Below are positions 40,519 to 53,005 of a DNA stretch of 64,000 bases, in pieces. Within the stretch, counting starts at the first letter, position 1. Every line of letters begins with the position of its first letter. The notes beneath the pieces are model-generated. The model had not been told where the DNA came from, searched no databases, and worked only from the letters and a program-made list of their open reading frames with translations. Origin of the DNA: Zygaena filipendulae (Eukaryota; Arthropoda; Insecta; Lepidoptera; Zygaenidae). Made by a program: the position numbers and the translations under genes. Where the stretch lies: positions 11,246,001-11,310,000 of the forward strand of contig OU015664.1 of the NCBI GenBank assembly GCA_907165275.2, written 5' to 3'.

Positions 40519-43500
40519 ATGTGTTGCGCCGAGTTCATAGTAAAATATGTTTTGTTCTTCGCCAATTTTGTGTTTTGTGTAAGTACATAATATTATATCA
40601 ACATCAACTGTTTCGCTATCAAACATTTTTAGTGTATTCTATTAGAATCTATTAAATATTTCTTACATATAAATATTACCTATATGCTATACATCTTATA
40701 TATAAAATTCTCGTGTCACAATGTTCGTTCCCATACTCCTCCGAAACGGCTTGACCGATTCTCATGAATTTTTTTATGCATATTCAGTAAGCCTGAGAAT
40801 CGGCTACTATCTATTTTTCGTCCCGGAATTCCGGCGGGAAATCCGGAACTCACGCGGGTGACCGCGGGGCGCAGCTAGTATAATATAAATTAGTGATAAT
40901 CGCCCCTAAGTTCAACGCCTCTGTCATAGAATCATAGTAAGGATCTGTTGTGTAAGTTGGAATCTTGGGCTTAAATTGCTTTTCACTTGGCACAATTATA
41001 AAGTTTGTAAACCCAACACAACATCATTTGTGTTAAATTTTGGTACCAAATAAACCTCTATTCTATTCTATTTTATTTGAGACGTAGAAAATAATAACTT
41101 TGTTGTTTAACTATCAGCTTTTGTGATTTGAGGTATTTCCTCAGCGACTTTAAAGATTCACCAAGTGCCAGCGTAATAGGGATGTTGACGACTTTTGAAA
41201 ATCAAAATTCTAATTAGTCCGTCAGTTAGATAATAAAAAACAATTGAGAGTTTAGGGTTGGGGCTTGTGACGTCATTAACCGGTATAAGCCGCCATACAA
41301 ACTGCACCGGTGATAACTGTCATTTTTTGATTACGTAAAAAAAATACGTGTCCAATATTTTTATGAATCTACAAGACGAACTAAAAAAAAAAACTTGTCA
41401 TCTAGCCCATTTGTCCTAGGACATTTTTTCTATCCAGTGGTATATTAAAAATTTCACCCTTTTTATTCCAGTTGGCAGGCCTGGCCTTGGTGGCCTTAGG
41501 AGTGGTAGTGCTGCTCCAGCTGCCAGATGTGTTGGGAATACTCGACCATGTAGACGTGAATATCCAAGCTATCCCCATATCCGTGATCGTGGCGGGTTGC
41601 GTCGTCTTCGTCATCGCATTCTTCGGCTGCCGTGGAGCTATTAAAGAGTCGAGAGTTTTGCTCATTATGGTAGGTATTAAAGTGTTCAAAGACTTTTGAT
41701 GAGGCATTTTTGAAGTATCTATCTTTGGTGGGCCGTCTTCTTTACTCAACTATGGTACTTGTCGTTTGGTTTGATACAGTGTTGTGACACTTGTAAAAAT
41801 TATTGTAATTGGTAGCCTTTAATTATACTTAACGACCCGATTGGCGTAGTAGATCACGATGTCTGCTAATCAAGAGGTTTCGGGTCAATTCCCGGTGGGG
41901 GTGCACTTTGTGTGATGAACACAGGGTTCCATTTTCCAGTCTGGGTGTGTTTATACAATCTATACAACGTGTTAGTGAATTAACTGAAAACTAGAAAATA
42001 GTTTCCTCGGAATCAACTAGCGAATCAATCGCACTATGTTTTAATATAGGTTATATTTTTTAATTTTTACTAGCCCAAGTCTAAATTATTTATAATTCAA
42101 TATTTGGCGCGTACGCCGCCCGCAGCAAAAAAATTCGAACCGGTAGGCGCGGGCGTAGCGCTTGGAATTTCGTAGATAGATCACCTACAAACTAATGTTA
42201 AATAACTTTTAAAGTATACATTTTTTCGACATAAAATATATTTTAATCATATTATTGTTTATTTTTTTAAATGGGGTGTATCAGGTTTTCAGTTAATTCA
42301 TTAACACGTTGTATATGTAAAAAATATATGTAATTCTATGTAATACATACAACGGTTGCTTGGTATCCTCGACTCAAGCTAATAATAGCTTACTGTGGGA
42401 TCAAGTAGATCTGTGTGTAGTGAAGTGGGTTATTATTACAAAGAAATGTCACTATAGTAACGTTAGATAATAATTCCTTTGGTGCTAGAGTTAAAATATG
42501 AAACAGAAATCGTAAAGATTGACTGATAGAGAATGGCACTATCTGTTAGAGTTAGTGAGTATAGTAGTACTTACCTATTCTTTGGTGACATGATGGTATG
42601 GATCATGGTAGGTGTCATCGACATTCTGTTTTCCCAGTACTGCGTGTGCATGGGCATCTTGGCAGCGCTGAAGATCGCTCTGGTGGTGATCCTGTACCAG
42701 AACTTATCGGACATTCAAACCACAGTCAGCGGATGGGTGTCGGACGCCTTTGGGATGGAGCCCTTCAACAATGCCTTCTCAGCACTGGAAGTTGGAGTGA
42801 GTATTACAAATATATTTTGGTGCCCAACATTAATTTATACATATAATACTAGCTGTGCCCCGCAGTTTCACCCGCGGGAATTCCGGGATAAAAAATACTC
42901 TATGTCCTTCTCTGTACCCCTGACAACGTGCATGCCAAATTCATCCAAATCCATTCAGCTGTTTTTGAGTGATTGAGTAACAAACATCCAAACATCCACA
43001 CTTTCACATTATAATATTAGTAGGACTAGCTGTCCCCCGCGATTTCATCCGCGGTAATTTCGGAGTTCCCGCGGGAATTCCGGGAAAAAAGTACTCTACG
43101 TCCTTCTTTGTAACGAAGGGTTTTCCAAAATTCAACAAGAGGGTGAAATGGGGGTTCGAATTTGTACGGAGATGCACTTTTCCACGGTCTGATAAAGCTG
43201 AAATTTCTCATTTCTCTATAGCTCTTTTGTTAATAGCGCACTTGCAGCAAATTAATTCTGACTTATTTCCTTATAGTTCGAATGCTGCGGGACAACAGGC
43301 GCCTCGTCGTACTTATCAACTGACCGACCAATACCAAACTCGTGTTGTTCCGCCGAAAACGCCTCTAGTGCCACAGGCTGCACTACCCAGAACTCCTTCG
43401 AGGGCTGTTCCACCGTAGTGGGGAACTTCTTCTCGACCTTCGGCGAGGCCGTGGCAGCTATCATCGTTGCCGTCGTTGTGATTGAGGTAAAGTTTGATGT

Positions 43501-44821
43501 TAAAGTCAAAGTCAACTGTCAGAGCCGGGCCCACCATGGTTAGCGCCTAGGTGCGAAACCAGTAAAGCGCTTCATTGCTTCTTGATTCTAGGCAGATCCT
43601 TAACCCTCCGTGGTTATATGGGGTCCAGCAGACCCCACGCAGAAAAACAAGACCAATTTACTTTCTTCAATCTGGCGCGAAACTTTATTTTAAGATTACC
43701 TCTAACTAATCCAATGGATTTCTTTTTTTGTTAAGATATGGAAATAGTTAAAAAAACAATAATAAAAAAAAACTCGCAAATTTAGATTTTTTTTTAAAAA
43801 ATCATGTCATTTTTTTCATTTGGAGGTGTGACCAGGAAGGGTTAATCTAGGCAGGAGGGTCGCGTTATTGGGTTATGCGTGAGCACTGAGCACGTACCGT
43901 TATTTCCGTGCAAGTTGTTTTTAATCCCGTATATAATTTAAACGCTACTGAAAGCTGAAAAATACGCTCTCAAAGGTATCGTGTTTCGCTCATTGAAAGC
44001 ATACCTACTAACAATTTGATAGTATCACTATACTGACTGAATAGTAAAATACGTAAGAAATTGTAAATTAACGTCCATATCTAAATATCTAATGCTTATA
44101 TTTTATCCTACTCTGACGATAGTTAAGATAATTTTAGGCTTTTGATTGTCGCCGCCAGCGACTCGCTGGCGATTGATTTTATAATTTTGTTCATTGATAA
44201 GAAATGTTCAAAATATTTCCTATTCTAATAAACCTTATTAAAGCAAGTAGGTAGGTACAGTGGGCCACATAGACAAGTATACCACCTTGTAAAAAATATA
44301 CTGTCTGTAAAACGTCTTTACGGTGTTATAAGTTGCCGTTTTTGCAGCTCCAATATTCGTTTTTAGCTTGTATTGGAATTTGGAAAAAACGGCAACTTAT
44401 AACGTCATACAGACGTTTTACAAACAGTACAAATTTTACATGGTGGTATACTTGTCTATGTGGCCCACTGTACGTAAAATGGTACTGAATCCAAACGTGC
44501 CACAATATTGTTCAAGTGGTAGGTAATTCTTTATTGGGAAAAATCACGCAGCTAAGAATAAAAGTATGTAATTTGCAATTATTTCGCTAAATAAAAAGTG
44601 TGTCTAGGTTTGAGGTCTCAAAATGTTTATACGTATTTACAAGAAACTCAGACGAAATTTCGTCTGAGCTTTCACGTTTATCATCTGTGAAAGAACTATG
44701 ACATTATTATCGACTCGCTATACTACTACATCCTCATCTTATTAATTTGTTTTTACAGGTAATTGCACTGATCTTTGGATGGTTCCTATCAAGCTCCTCT
44801 AAGGATAAACGTAGGTATTAG
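40519..44821 (+). CDS. Tetraspanin 2 (Tsp42E-like), five exons
   Basis: Paralogue of the preceding gene. Exons: 40519-40578, 41472-41669, 42638-42796, 43277-43486, 44759-44821; all junctions are phase 0, giving 229 aa. It starts MCCAEFIVKYVLFFANFVFC. Exon 2 encodes membrane segments 1-2 with VVFVIAFFGCRGAIKESR; tetraspanin 1 has FFGCCGAVRES at the same place. The large loop has CCG at residues 142-144 plus Cys162, 163, 174 and 183, again six in all, and sequons at Asn108 and Asn167. Segment 4 is about residues 193-219 and the tail is SSSKDKRRY. Exon sizes match the first gene closely (60/60, 189/198, 156/159, 192/210, 72/63), so the pair arose by tandem duplication, but the proteins have diverged widely. 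Introns hold a CRE-bearing repeat, a SINE, two CCGCGG-family copies and a mariner-type MITE. Confidence 0.93.
40690..40885 (-). repeat. CCGCGG-family copy, reverse, tetraspanin 2 intron 1
   Basis: Reads towards GGTGACCGCGGGGCGCAGCTAG at its right end; contains CCGGAATTCCGGCGGGAAAT-type core reversed. Confidence 0.7.
41185..41415 (+). repeat. CRE-bearing repeat, copy 5, tetraspanin 2 intron 1
   Basis: Starts AAAATCAAAATTCTAATTAG. The first TGACGTCA is intact (about 41269-41276); the second is deleted together with about 45 bp of the interior. Confidence 0.75.
41831..41970 (+). repeat. tRNA-derived SINE, tetraspanin 2 intron 2
   Basis: A-box-like GATTGGCGTAGTAGATC, then GGTTTCGGGTCAATTCCC in the B-box position, and a body with CACAGGGTTCCATTTTCC. 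It is the best-preserved of the three SINE heads seen. Confidence 0.7.
42851..43130 (+). repeat. Two CCGCGG-family copies in tandem, tetraspanin 2 intron 3
   Basis: Copy one (42851-43015) ends in TAATATTAGTAGG; copy two begins right there (43024, CTAGCTGTCCCCCGCGATTT). The second apparently used the tail of the first as target. Confidence 0.75.
44258..44470. mobile_element. 213-bp Tc1/mariner-type MITE, tetraspanin 2 intron 4
   Basis: Termini CAGTGGGCCACATAGACAAG and the exact inverse at the other end, each flanked by TA. The inverse match runs about 100 bp into each arm, leaving a tiny loop. A TA target and CAGT terminus indicate mobilisation by a Tc1/mariner transposase. The arms are almost identical, so the insertion is young. 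Confidence 0.9.
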
Positions 44822-45142
44822 AAGACTTGTTTTATAAGTTACCTATATACATTATATTATACATAAATATATCTAGATAATATATCTACTTGTATCTATT
44901 ATTTTCATTTCTTTAAAAAAAGACTGTACTAGGTACATAGGTACACCATACATATATGTAACGAGGGGGCGTAGATATGCGTTTTTTTATTCTGTTTTGG
45001 TATTCCATAATTTTATTTAAATAATGTATTTTTTACCTTTTTTATTACTTTTTATATTCATTCTATACTGAGACTTAGCTATAAGCAAGGTATTTATATA
45101 CAAATGATAACATCCTATTATTAGTACCGTAATTAATCTCAA

Positions 45143-45148
45143 AATAAA
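45143..45148 (+). terminator. Candidate polyadenylation signal of tetraspanin 2
   Basis: AATAAA about 320 bp after the stop codon, followed by a T-rich stretch. Chosen by position only. Confidence 0.4.
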
Positions 45149-45559
45149 CTATTATTTATTTCAACAAAACCAAGTTTAATTTACTCACTGAAGGAGGTCA
45201 TAGAACCCTCAGCTTCACAACTACGCGTACGTGACAACTAATAAGGCTTTATAAAGTAGATACCAACACCAAAACACAACAGTAAAAAGTTCAAACTAAG
45301 TAAGTATTTGCAAGAAAATAAGTTGTATTATAGGTACCTAGACGGTAGTATCTCTAAGTAGTTTGTGGTACCTAGCTAGTGACCGCGACTCCTCTCATAA
45401 GTAGATAATCATTTTCGTAAGTATAGGAACGTTGACTTTCCTGTCACATATTTAGTTCCCCCTACCTAAATTTTTCGTAACATTTTAGGGTTTTTTAATG
45501 CTCGTCAATTCTATCTTCTTCTTTAAAAATAAAAATTAATAAAAATAAAAATGTATGTC

Positions 45560-45672
45560 TGTCCTCTATGCGTTTCGAAACCATTGGTCCGATTATGATG
45601 AAACTTTGGCGGGTTGTCCTGCCTGCGTCCGCAAAGACTCACGCGGGTGAAACCGCGAGGAACAGCTAGTAT
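45560..45672 (-). repeat. CCGCGG-family copy, reverse
   Basis: Right end GGTGAAACCGCGAGGAACAG then CTAGT; the middle has GTCCGATTATGATGAAACTT. Confidence 0.65.
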
Positions 45673-46029
45673 TTTATAAAAAACCTATAAGTAGATACAT
45701 TATCTGGACGCAGATAAGCAATAACATGTTAATCCACAAAATGAAGTCATTGAATGAGTTAGAGAACGTTTTTCAATTATTTTACCTTATTACATTAAAA
45801 AATTTGACACAAAATAGCGCTATAATTTTAAAACTTTAATTCAATCAAAATTTCTCCAGTGTGGTTTAACACACTATTGCTTATCTATGTCCATCTATGA
45901 TGTGACAAAATCCAACTTTGTATAAACTCTGTACAAATCGGTCCGTTTGCGCGGAGTCGTTTTCCCATGATGACCTACATAGAAACTCAAAAACATTTTT
46001 TTTCCAGTCTATGTATTTATTTATTTTTA

Positions 46030-46240
46030 ACTAGCTGTTCCCTGCGGTTTCATCCGCGGTAGTTTCGGAGTTCCCGCGGGAATTTCAGAATAAACTATAC
46101 GTACTTATAAACCTTCCTCTTGAATGTATATTAAAAAACCTCTGTATATTAAAAAAACCGCATCAAAATCCGTTGCGTCGTTTTAAAGATCTAAGCATAC
46201 ATAGGGACATACAGACAACAGGAAGCGTTTGTTTTATTCT
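46030..46240 (+). repeat. CCGCGG-family copy, forward
   Basis: CTAGCTGTTCCCTGCGGTTT at the left; the body with AAAATCCGTTGCGTCGTTTT matches the copy at 26549 closely, so both belong to one subfamily. Confidence 0.7.
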
Positions 46241-47149
46241 GTGTGTGATTTTATTGAGTGATTTTATTTATCGTTATAAAATGAAGAAGGAAGACATATA
46301 GAAGAATATTTTGCTATAATATGTTTATTATTTCTGAAGGTTTCTGTGTCTACTTCGTTGAGTGAAAGTGCCGCGGCCCGCGGGGACTTCAAACTTTCCT
46401 TCAACGAAAGTGGCATGAGGTGCTAAGTTGTATATTTATATGCTAAATTATTATTATGTATGATTCATTATTTATTTCACAATAACAATGTAACGATGTT
46501 TCCCACTGGGTATTTCTCCAGCATTAAAGGTAAACATCCTCTGCTTAGGTACCTTTTGTAGCGTATCAAAGTATAAACTACTTACGATCATCGTGATAAA
46601 CGATTCGCTAGACTATTGATTCCTAAAGAGGTCCAGGTGGACCCCCAGGGGTCCACGGGAGCCCGACAGGGGTCTACGCTTGCGTGGAAAAAAAATGGGG
46701 GTCCACAACTGTTGGATGAAGATGCTTTTTAGACTGACCTTGAAACTTAGCTTAAATGAAATCCACTCACAGCATAATCAAAACAATATAAATTTTAACC
46801 TTTTTTTCGAAAACTTTTAACCCGTAGGTGATTGAAAAATAGCCACAACACAGATTGCCATAGATATATACTTTTTTCGGGTTTCGGAAGTAAGTTAGTA
46901 AATGTAATAGCTGCAGGGGGTCCACCAGATCCAGCAAAATGTTTAAAGTGGTCTATGAGAAAAAAAAGTATGGGAACCTCTGCGCTAGACCTTTATTGCG
47001 ACGCCACAGTCTCTGCGGCGGCGGTGGCGGCTGCGGCAGCGGCAAAAACAACATGGTAAACAACATAAGAAGTTGGCCACAGCTCGCACCGCTTATAGCT
47101 GTGGCCTGCCAAGGGCAAGGTGTAAGAGTGAATGTAAGGTGAATTTATT

Positions 47150-47345
47150 TTTTTGTTTGTTACGCTTTCACGCCTTAACTATTCAACCGATCATCATGAA
47201 ATTTTGCAAGGATACAGGGGAACTGCGAAACAAACGCCGGTGAAACCGCGGGAACAGCTGGTTTTATTATAAACTAGCTGTGCCCCGCGGTTTCACCCGA
47301 GGTAATATCAGAGTTCCCGCGGGAATTCCGAGAATCACGCGGCGA
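47150..47345. repeat. Tail-to-head pair of CCGCGG-family copies
   Basis: A reverse copy ending GCGGGAACAGCTGG (47150-47262) followed after about 10 bp by a forward head (47273-47345, CTAGCTGTGCCCCGCGGTTT). The forward copy is cut off where the MITE at 47362 begins. Confidence 0.65.
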
Positions 47346-47361
47346 TTCACGCGGCTTGCTA

Positions 47362-47603
47362 ACCGCCGCACTCAGAGTCAACTTTAATGATTAGATACTT
47401 AGTTAAGTATAGATTTTTAAAACAAAACTGCCGCAATCAGAGACGTTCAGTAAATTAATGTTAGTTGGCATTTAATGAGATGTAACTTAATTAATAAAAT
47501 GCCTATTAACATTAATTTATTAAACTTGACTGATTGCGACAGTTTTGTTTTAAAAATCTATACTTAACTAAGTAATCATTAAAGTCGACTCTGAGTGCGG
47601 CGG
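47362..47603. mobile_element. Complete ~242-bp MITE with ~78-bp inverted termini
   Basis: Left arm starts CCGCCGCACTCAGAGTCAAC; right arm is its inverse, ending CTCTGAGTGCGGCGG. The arms share TTTAAAACAAAACTGCCGCA. The interior is ~85 bp of AT-rich sequence with TTGGCATTTAATGAGATGTA. A half copy is at 14290-14458. The target duplication is not clear. Confidence 0.88.
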
Positions 47604-48429
47604 CACAGATAATATAATGCGGCGGTAAGGTGTTTTAGCCAGAAATGTCTCAAGATAAATTTTATTTTATTTGCGTGCTATGAATGTAGGTAACGTCAAA
47701 AGTTTGATGTGCGGGCTGCCACATAGATTGGCCACCAGGAGATAACACAAGTAGGCGAGTATCTCGAATGTAATCAACAAAAAATAAAAAGCATCGAAAG
47801 TGCTCAGCTAGAAACATCGACACTAAGTTGGCTGGCGACACAATAACACAGTTCAACGTTCCCAATATATGACTATACCTAGTCGTAATGTATTCATAGG
47901 TCATTCCAAAGTTGGCTCTTATAGATACAACTTACCTACTCGTATACTTAGTTACCTAGTTCATAATATCTTAGTCGAAAAACTGAAAGCACTTTAAAGA
48001 TATTATTGGGTGTTCGAACCAAATAATATTGTAACATCCATGGTCGCTGACCTCGGTTCACACAAAACTGTATCGTATCGTCAAGCGAAATAATACCAAA
48101 TATATTTTTTTGATACTAATTCTGAAGCATTTAAACCGCTCTTTGCCCGTGGCACAGATAATATAATACTATACCCGTGGTACGGTTCAGTTGTCCGGTC
48201 AACCGGACTTTTAAAGAAACTAGAATCCAAAACGACTACTTTAGTGTTTCTCAATAAAACTTTGTTTTTTAATCAAATCGGAAATAAGTACTAATAATAA
48301 AAAATGTCATACTTAAAAAATTAAAAAAAAAATCATTTCCTATGCCGTTTCTAATTATTTTAATATTATTATTTTATTTTAATGTAAGTAGGTAGTTAGG
48401 TACTTTTTTCATGTTACATGCAGATGCAT

Positions 48430-48770
48430 AATATCTTTTTCATTACTCATACTCGGAAAGTAGGTCTGAAGTTGCCTGAGAAGCGGGTTGAAAGTAACCC
48501 TTTTCAGCCCTAGGGAGAATCGCTTTCAACTGACAACTGTCAAATTATTAAAAAAAAACTAGGTCTATTTTCACATTTCTATTGAACCATGTTTCAACTT
48601 TCTATACAGCCAGCGCGATGTAAAATTGAAATAACGTAAAGTTTAAGTAAGTATTAATTAAAATAAAATTCACTCACTTTTTCTTAAGCTAATTCCTATT
48701 TATATTTTTTTATTTTCTTTAATTAATACTTAATAATTAAAGAAAATATTTTTTTTAGGTCGCCACAATG
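48430..48770 (+). repeat. 345-bp direct repeat, copy 2
   Basis: Partner of 35394-35740. Beyond its end, 48840-48900 repeats part of the unit again (ACTCATTTTTTCTTTAGCTA), so this side carries an extra fragment. At 48900-49010 an inverted pair with GACTTATTTAGTCCC and GGGACTAAATAAGT follows. Confidence 0.88.
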
Positions 48771-50844
48771 TAAATAAAAAATACTGGCTGAATAGCTAGC
48801 CGGCCAAAGAAAAAGAAATAGGTGGGAAAGTGTCAAGCGACTATGCGATCTTCACTCATTTTTTCTTTAGCTAATTCCTATTTTTATTTTGACTTTCCTT
48901 GCATTCGTAATGAAAAGCACAGTGTTACTCTCGGGAGAAAGACTTATTTAGTCCCTAGATCTATTGGCGCCCTCGCTATACGCTCGGGACTAAATAAGTT
49001 ACTTTCACCCCTAGGATAACAATGTACTATTTCATTCGAACGCGTTACTCGGGAGACGCTATCGCAAGACATTTGAAGAAAAGGTTTATAGCCATCCCTC
49101 CAACGTGCACCTCCCGGATAGAGCGCTAGAGTGACAAATGACACCAGAATAAAGTCTGGTACAAACTCTAATGTCATTGATCTAGGAAGGATCTAGATTT
49201 AGGAAGAAAACAGAGGAGTACGTTTGTATATGTGCGGGATGAACTTAGCCCTAGCTTCCTCTTAAAGAAATAGGATGTCCCAAATCGTTCAGTTTTCCCT
49301 CCCCGAAAACGAGAAGGTACGACACGGCAATTTATGGCTGTTAAATTTTTTTTGTTGAGTGTTCAAATTGTGACGAAATATGCTATGTTTTAGTCATAAC
49401 GTCAAGAAATTCTGCGGATAGGTGTTATTTGCTACAAAACTTATGAAATGCCATATACTTTTCGACTACAAAATAACCTATGAGACTACATTTTTTATTT
49501 TAAACCAGTGATTAGATTAGCGACAGTGTCGAGTGACCCGCTTCTATCAAGACATCGCTGTAACGGAACCACAAGAGCTGTGTATTAAGTTGACCGGATG
49601 GACTCTATCTAGCCTCCGACCATAATTCGTTATTTTTTTAGTCTTTACTAACACTAGGCATTAGAAGCTTTGTGCAACTTGGAGCTGTTTACAGCTTTAT
49701 AGAAATGTAGGTCGCTTTGATTTTCACTAGCTTTTCAAAACGTGTAGCTACATGCAAAATTTAAGGTACTTATTTTCCCGACACTTCCAACAATTATATT
49801 ATTCAACCAATTTACACAACACCTTCACAAATTATATACATATATACCTTCCTCATGAATCTCTCTATTGGTGAAAACTGTATATGAAAATCCTTTCACT
49901 AGTTTTTAAGTTTATCGCGAACAAACAGACAGACAGACGCGGCGGAGGACGCGCTTAGCTTATCGGATGCCTACGTCATACAAAGAACACACCCTCCAAG
50001 GTCTCTACGATCAGCGGTTTAGGCTGTGCGTTAATCCATCAGTTATTCAGGACAAAGTATTTTATATGTATAGATATGTAGTGATTCTGTAGGTACTTAG
50101 AAGGAGCTACATGAATCCCTTGGTTAAAGTCCCCCGTAGAAACAAATGAGTAGGGTATAGTTGGGTATAGTGAATAGAGGTTTTTTTTTTATCTTATTCT
50201 TTCTGGGAAAGAACTGTAATAGTCTTGCGATTCCGGAAAAAACCATGGAGGCCAGAACAGAGACCAGAGACGATGTGGACAAGAGTCGTGCGTAGGCAAT
50301 GTACCTAGGGTTTTCCTGACATGTCTGGATATATTTTCTTTAATAGCTTATCCGAGAAAATTTGAAATTGTTTCAAATTTTTTAATATGGAAATGGGAAA
50401 TTATAAGGAGTTTTGGTAAGTACCTACGTACCTTCCTAACAATAGGTAACAAAGAAGAAAATATAACGATGCAAAACAGAAAGGAATACAAATGCGTACG
50501 TTATAATTTAGAATCGCATCATGGACATGGGTGCTGCGACTGTAAATATAACGGTGATGTTGAACCGTGTGTCAGAGAGCCAAGATCACGGCAGACGTTG
50601 CACCGCGATCTTGCAGTTGCATCGGTGGGTTCAACGAACTGTTTACTTTTTTAAGCCTACAATTTCCACAGAGCGCCTCTGAAACCCGTTCCTGGCTTAT
50701 TCCAAAAATCGATTGCCGATGGACGCTCGTAAAAATAAAATAAATGCTTGTAATAAAACCGATGTCGTTTGTATATCTAAATATCGTTATTTTTCGTCTT
50801 CAATCATAGATTGCCAAATAGATAAGGTATCCTTACATATAAAA

Positions 50845-51040
50845 AGTCCTCCGTCGGGTTATGTCTAACTGTCTGTCTGTCCGCGATAAACTCAAATCTA
50901 CTGAACGGATTTTCATGCGGTTTTCACCAGTAGCGATTCAAGAGAAAGGTTTATACCGTAATATACGTAAAGTTTATCCTGGAACTCCGGCGAGAAATGC
51001 GCAATTACCGCGGGTGAAACCGCAGGAGGCCGCTAGTAGG
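50845..51040 (-). repeat. CCGCGG-family copy, reverse
   Basis: Contains CTGTCTGTCCGCGATAAACT and, at the right, TACCGCGGGTGAAACCGCAG then a decayed GCCGCTAGTAGG. Confidence 0.7.
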
Positions 51041-51699
51041 TACAAAATTCAGTCTTTATCTCTACTAGGAAAAGATAGGTAGTAAGTTGTTAACAAGTAA
51101 GTTCAGATGTCGATTCATTTTAAATTTGATGCATGTATTATTTTTAAGAAATTTTGTGATGCCAAATAAAGTTATGTCTATGTCTATGTCTCAAGAGCAA
51201 TCTCCGGAACTACGGAACAGATTCTAAAAAAACTTTTACTAGGAAGGTACAGTATCCCTAATATGTCAATACATATAGCGTTTAGAGTTTCCGATCAGCA
51301 CAAAAGTGAACCCCAAAAATTCGAACAGTGTCAAAAAACGTTGAATCAATAAAACCTTAGCAAATTATTTAACTTTATTGTACATAATATATGTATATGT
51401 TGTATATACTTTCGGGTTTTCTTCCTCACAACTAGGGTTGCCAACTGTACTACAATATACATATAGGTAGCATTGGACTATATATTTTGACTGTGTACTA
51501 TATGTATTGAAGAAATATATAGTAGGTACCTACGCAAAAAAGCTATATATCGGTCTGTTCTCATACACAGTGGCCAAAGTGCATGAAAAAAATACCTTTA
51601 AACTAGGTACATACTTACCTAATTATAAATATGGGAAAACAATTAAGTTTGTATTTGTCTCGTTTGTTCTTCTTTTATACACTAGTGAATGGACATAAT

Positions 51700-51995
51700 G
51701 ACAAGGTATAAAAATCAAAATTCTATTAGTCCATCAGTTAGATAGTAAAAAAATAATAGACATGTATTTTTTGCTTTTTCGAATTATTGAAAAAATACTT
51801 AGATAAAATGCATTACAACTTAAGAGTGGGTTGCAAAGGAATTAGCAAACTATAAAGTGTACCTAGGTGTGACGTCACACGGAATTTCAACTCATTGTAT
51901 CGCCGTTATTTTTTTAAAGACATTTTAAAGACGTGTCCAATATTTTTTATTAATCTACAAGACGGACTAAAAATTAAAAAGTCATCATGCCTATT
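51700..51995 (+). repeat. CRE-bearing repeat, copy 6
   Basis: Nearly full length (AAAATCAAAATTCTATTAGT to CTACAAGACGGACT). Here only the second site survives as GTGACGTCAC (about 51869-51878); the first position is mutated. Confidence 0.75.
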
Positions 51996-52894
51996 GCATT
52001 AAAGCAAACGTATGGAAAGTAGGTATCTACTATATTCACCCAAGCAAGCAACCCTACTCACAAATGTAAAGTTTATGTAAATAATCAGAGCTTTAGAGAC
52101 GATCATACTGTTATATTTATATCTAACGATCGTTTATTACCTGCTTTATAATCACAAAGTTAACGGTGCCTACGTCGCGTTTACAAAAAAACACGTTCGA
52201 TCGAAATGGGCTCATTATTATCAGAGTCCAATTTTTGATGATAACCGCCATCTGATGATCATTTGAATAAATCAATTTAAATTGCCATCACATCAAATGC
52301 AGAATTAAAATATACTAATGCCGTGATAGAAATACGAGTATAGGTATATACCTACCTACTACATCCAACTCCACACTAACAAGAAGTTCAAAGGAGGAGG
52401 AGAAAAAAGTTCAACTTTATTCGGACATAGATAAGCAATAATTGGTTAACCTAAACTGGAGAATTTTGATTTACCCAATCATGTTTTACAATTATATGGC
52501 CATTTTGTGTCATTTTTTTTTATAATATGTTCAACATTTTGTTGTTATTTAAACAAACTCCAGTTATAGCTGTTGCATGGTGCATATTTTTAACAATGTA
52601 TACGCAGTTCCTCAACGTTTCAAAATTTGCTTTTCCTCAACGTAAAAAAATCCACCGGGAACTGTAAATTTTTCCCCAACCTACTCGAGGATCTGAGTAT
52701 CGAATTTCTCAAATAAATAGGTATCTAAGTAGGTAAGTAAGAAAGAAAGAAGGAAGAAAGGAGTTTATTTTTAGTATAACAGTATAACCACAGGTCTAAC
52801 TTATACTAAGCTGTAGCCGGTGCAACCCGTATACTTACGTGTTTCACTCAATCCCTTCAAAAAATCGTTGACATTAGAATATAAGGTGGTAACC

Positions 52895-53005
52895 TGGAAG
52901 ATATCGCTTCATAAAGCCGCCCTTGGAGTCACTTGATACTTAGATATTGTTTTTTTTTGTTATTGTACTGTTTGTGGTGTTCAATAAAATGTTTTTCATT
53001 CATTC
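52895..53005 (+). repeat. LINE-type 3' tail, second copy
   Basis: AACCTGGAAGATATCGCTTC, then TATTGTACTGTTTGTGGTGT, then TCAATAAAATG and ATTC repeats. It shares the 3' half with 3139-3280. Confidence 0.6.

Noticed and set aside
41831..41905. Possible tRNA gene
   Set aside because: A and B boxes are present, but acceptor and anticodon stems do not pair; the sequence belongs to a SINE with copies at 29632 and, inverted, 24655.
46832..47142. Gly-rich frame with GGGGGCGSGK, P-loop-like
   Set aside because: Produced by a GGC triplet tract (about 47010-47042) beside decayed hAT-like DNA. No ATPase motifs follow.
50469..50654. 62-codon frame with several Cys and His residues
   Set aside because: It looked like a small secreted or zinc-binding protein, but there is no signal peptide, TATA box or paired exon, and the local DNA is repeat-like.
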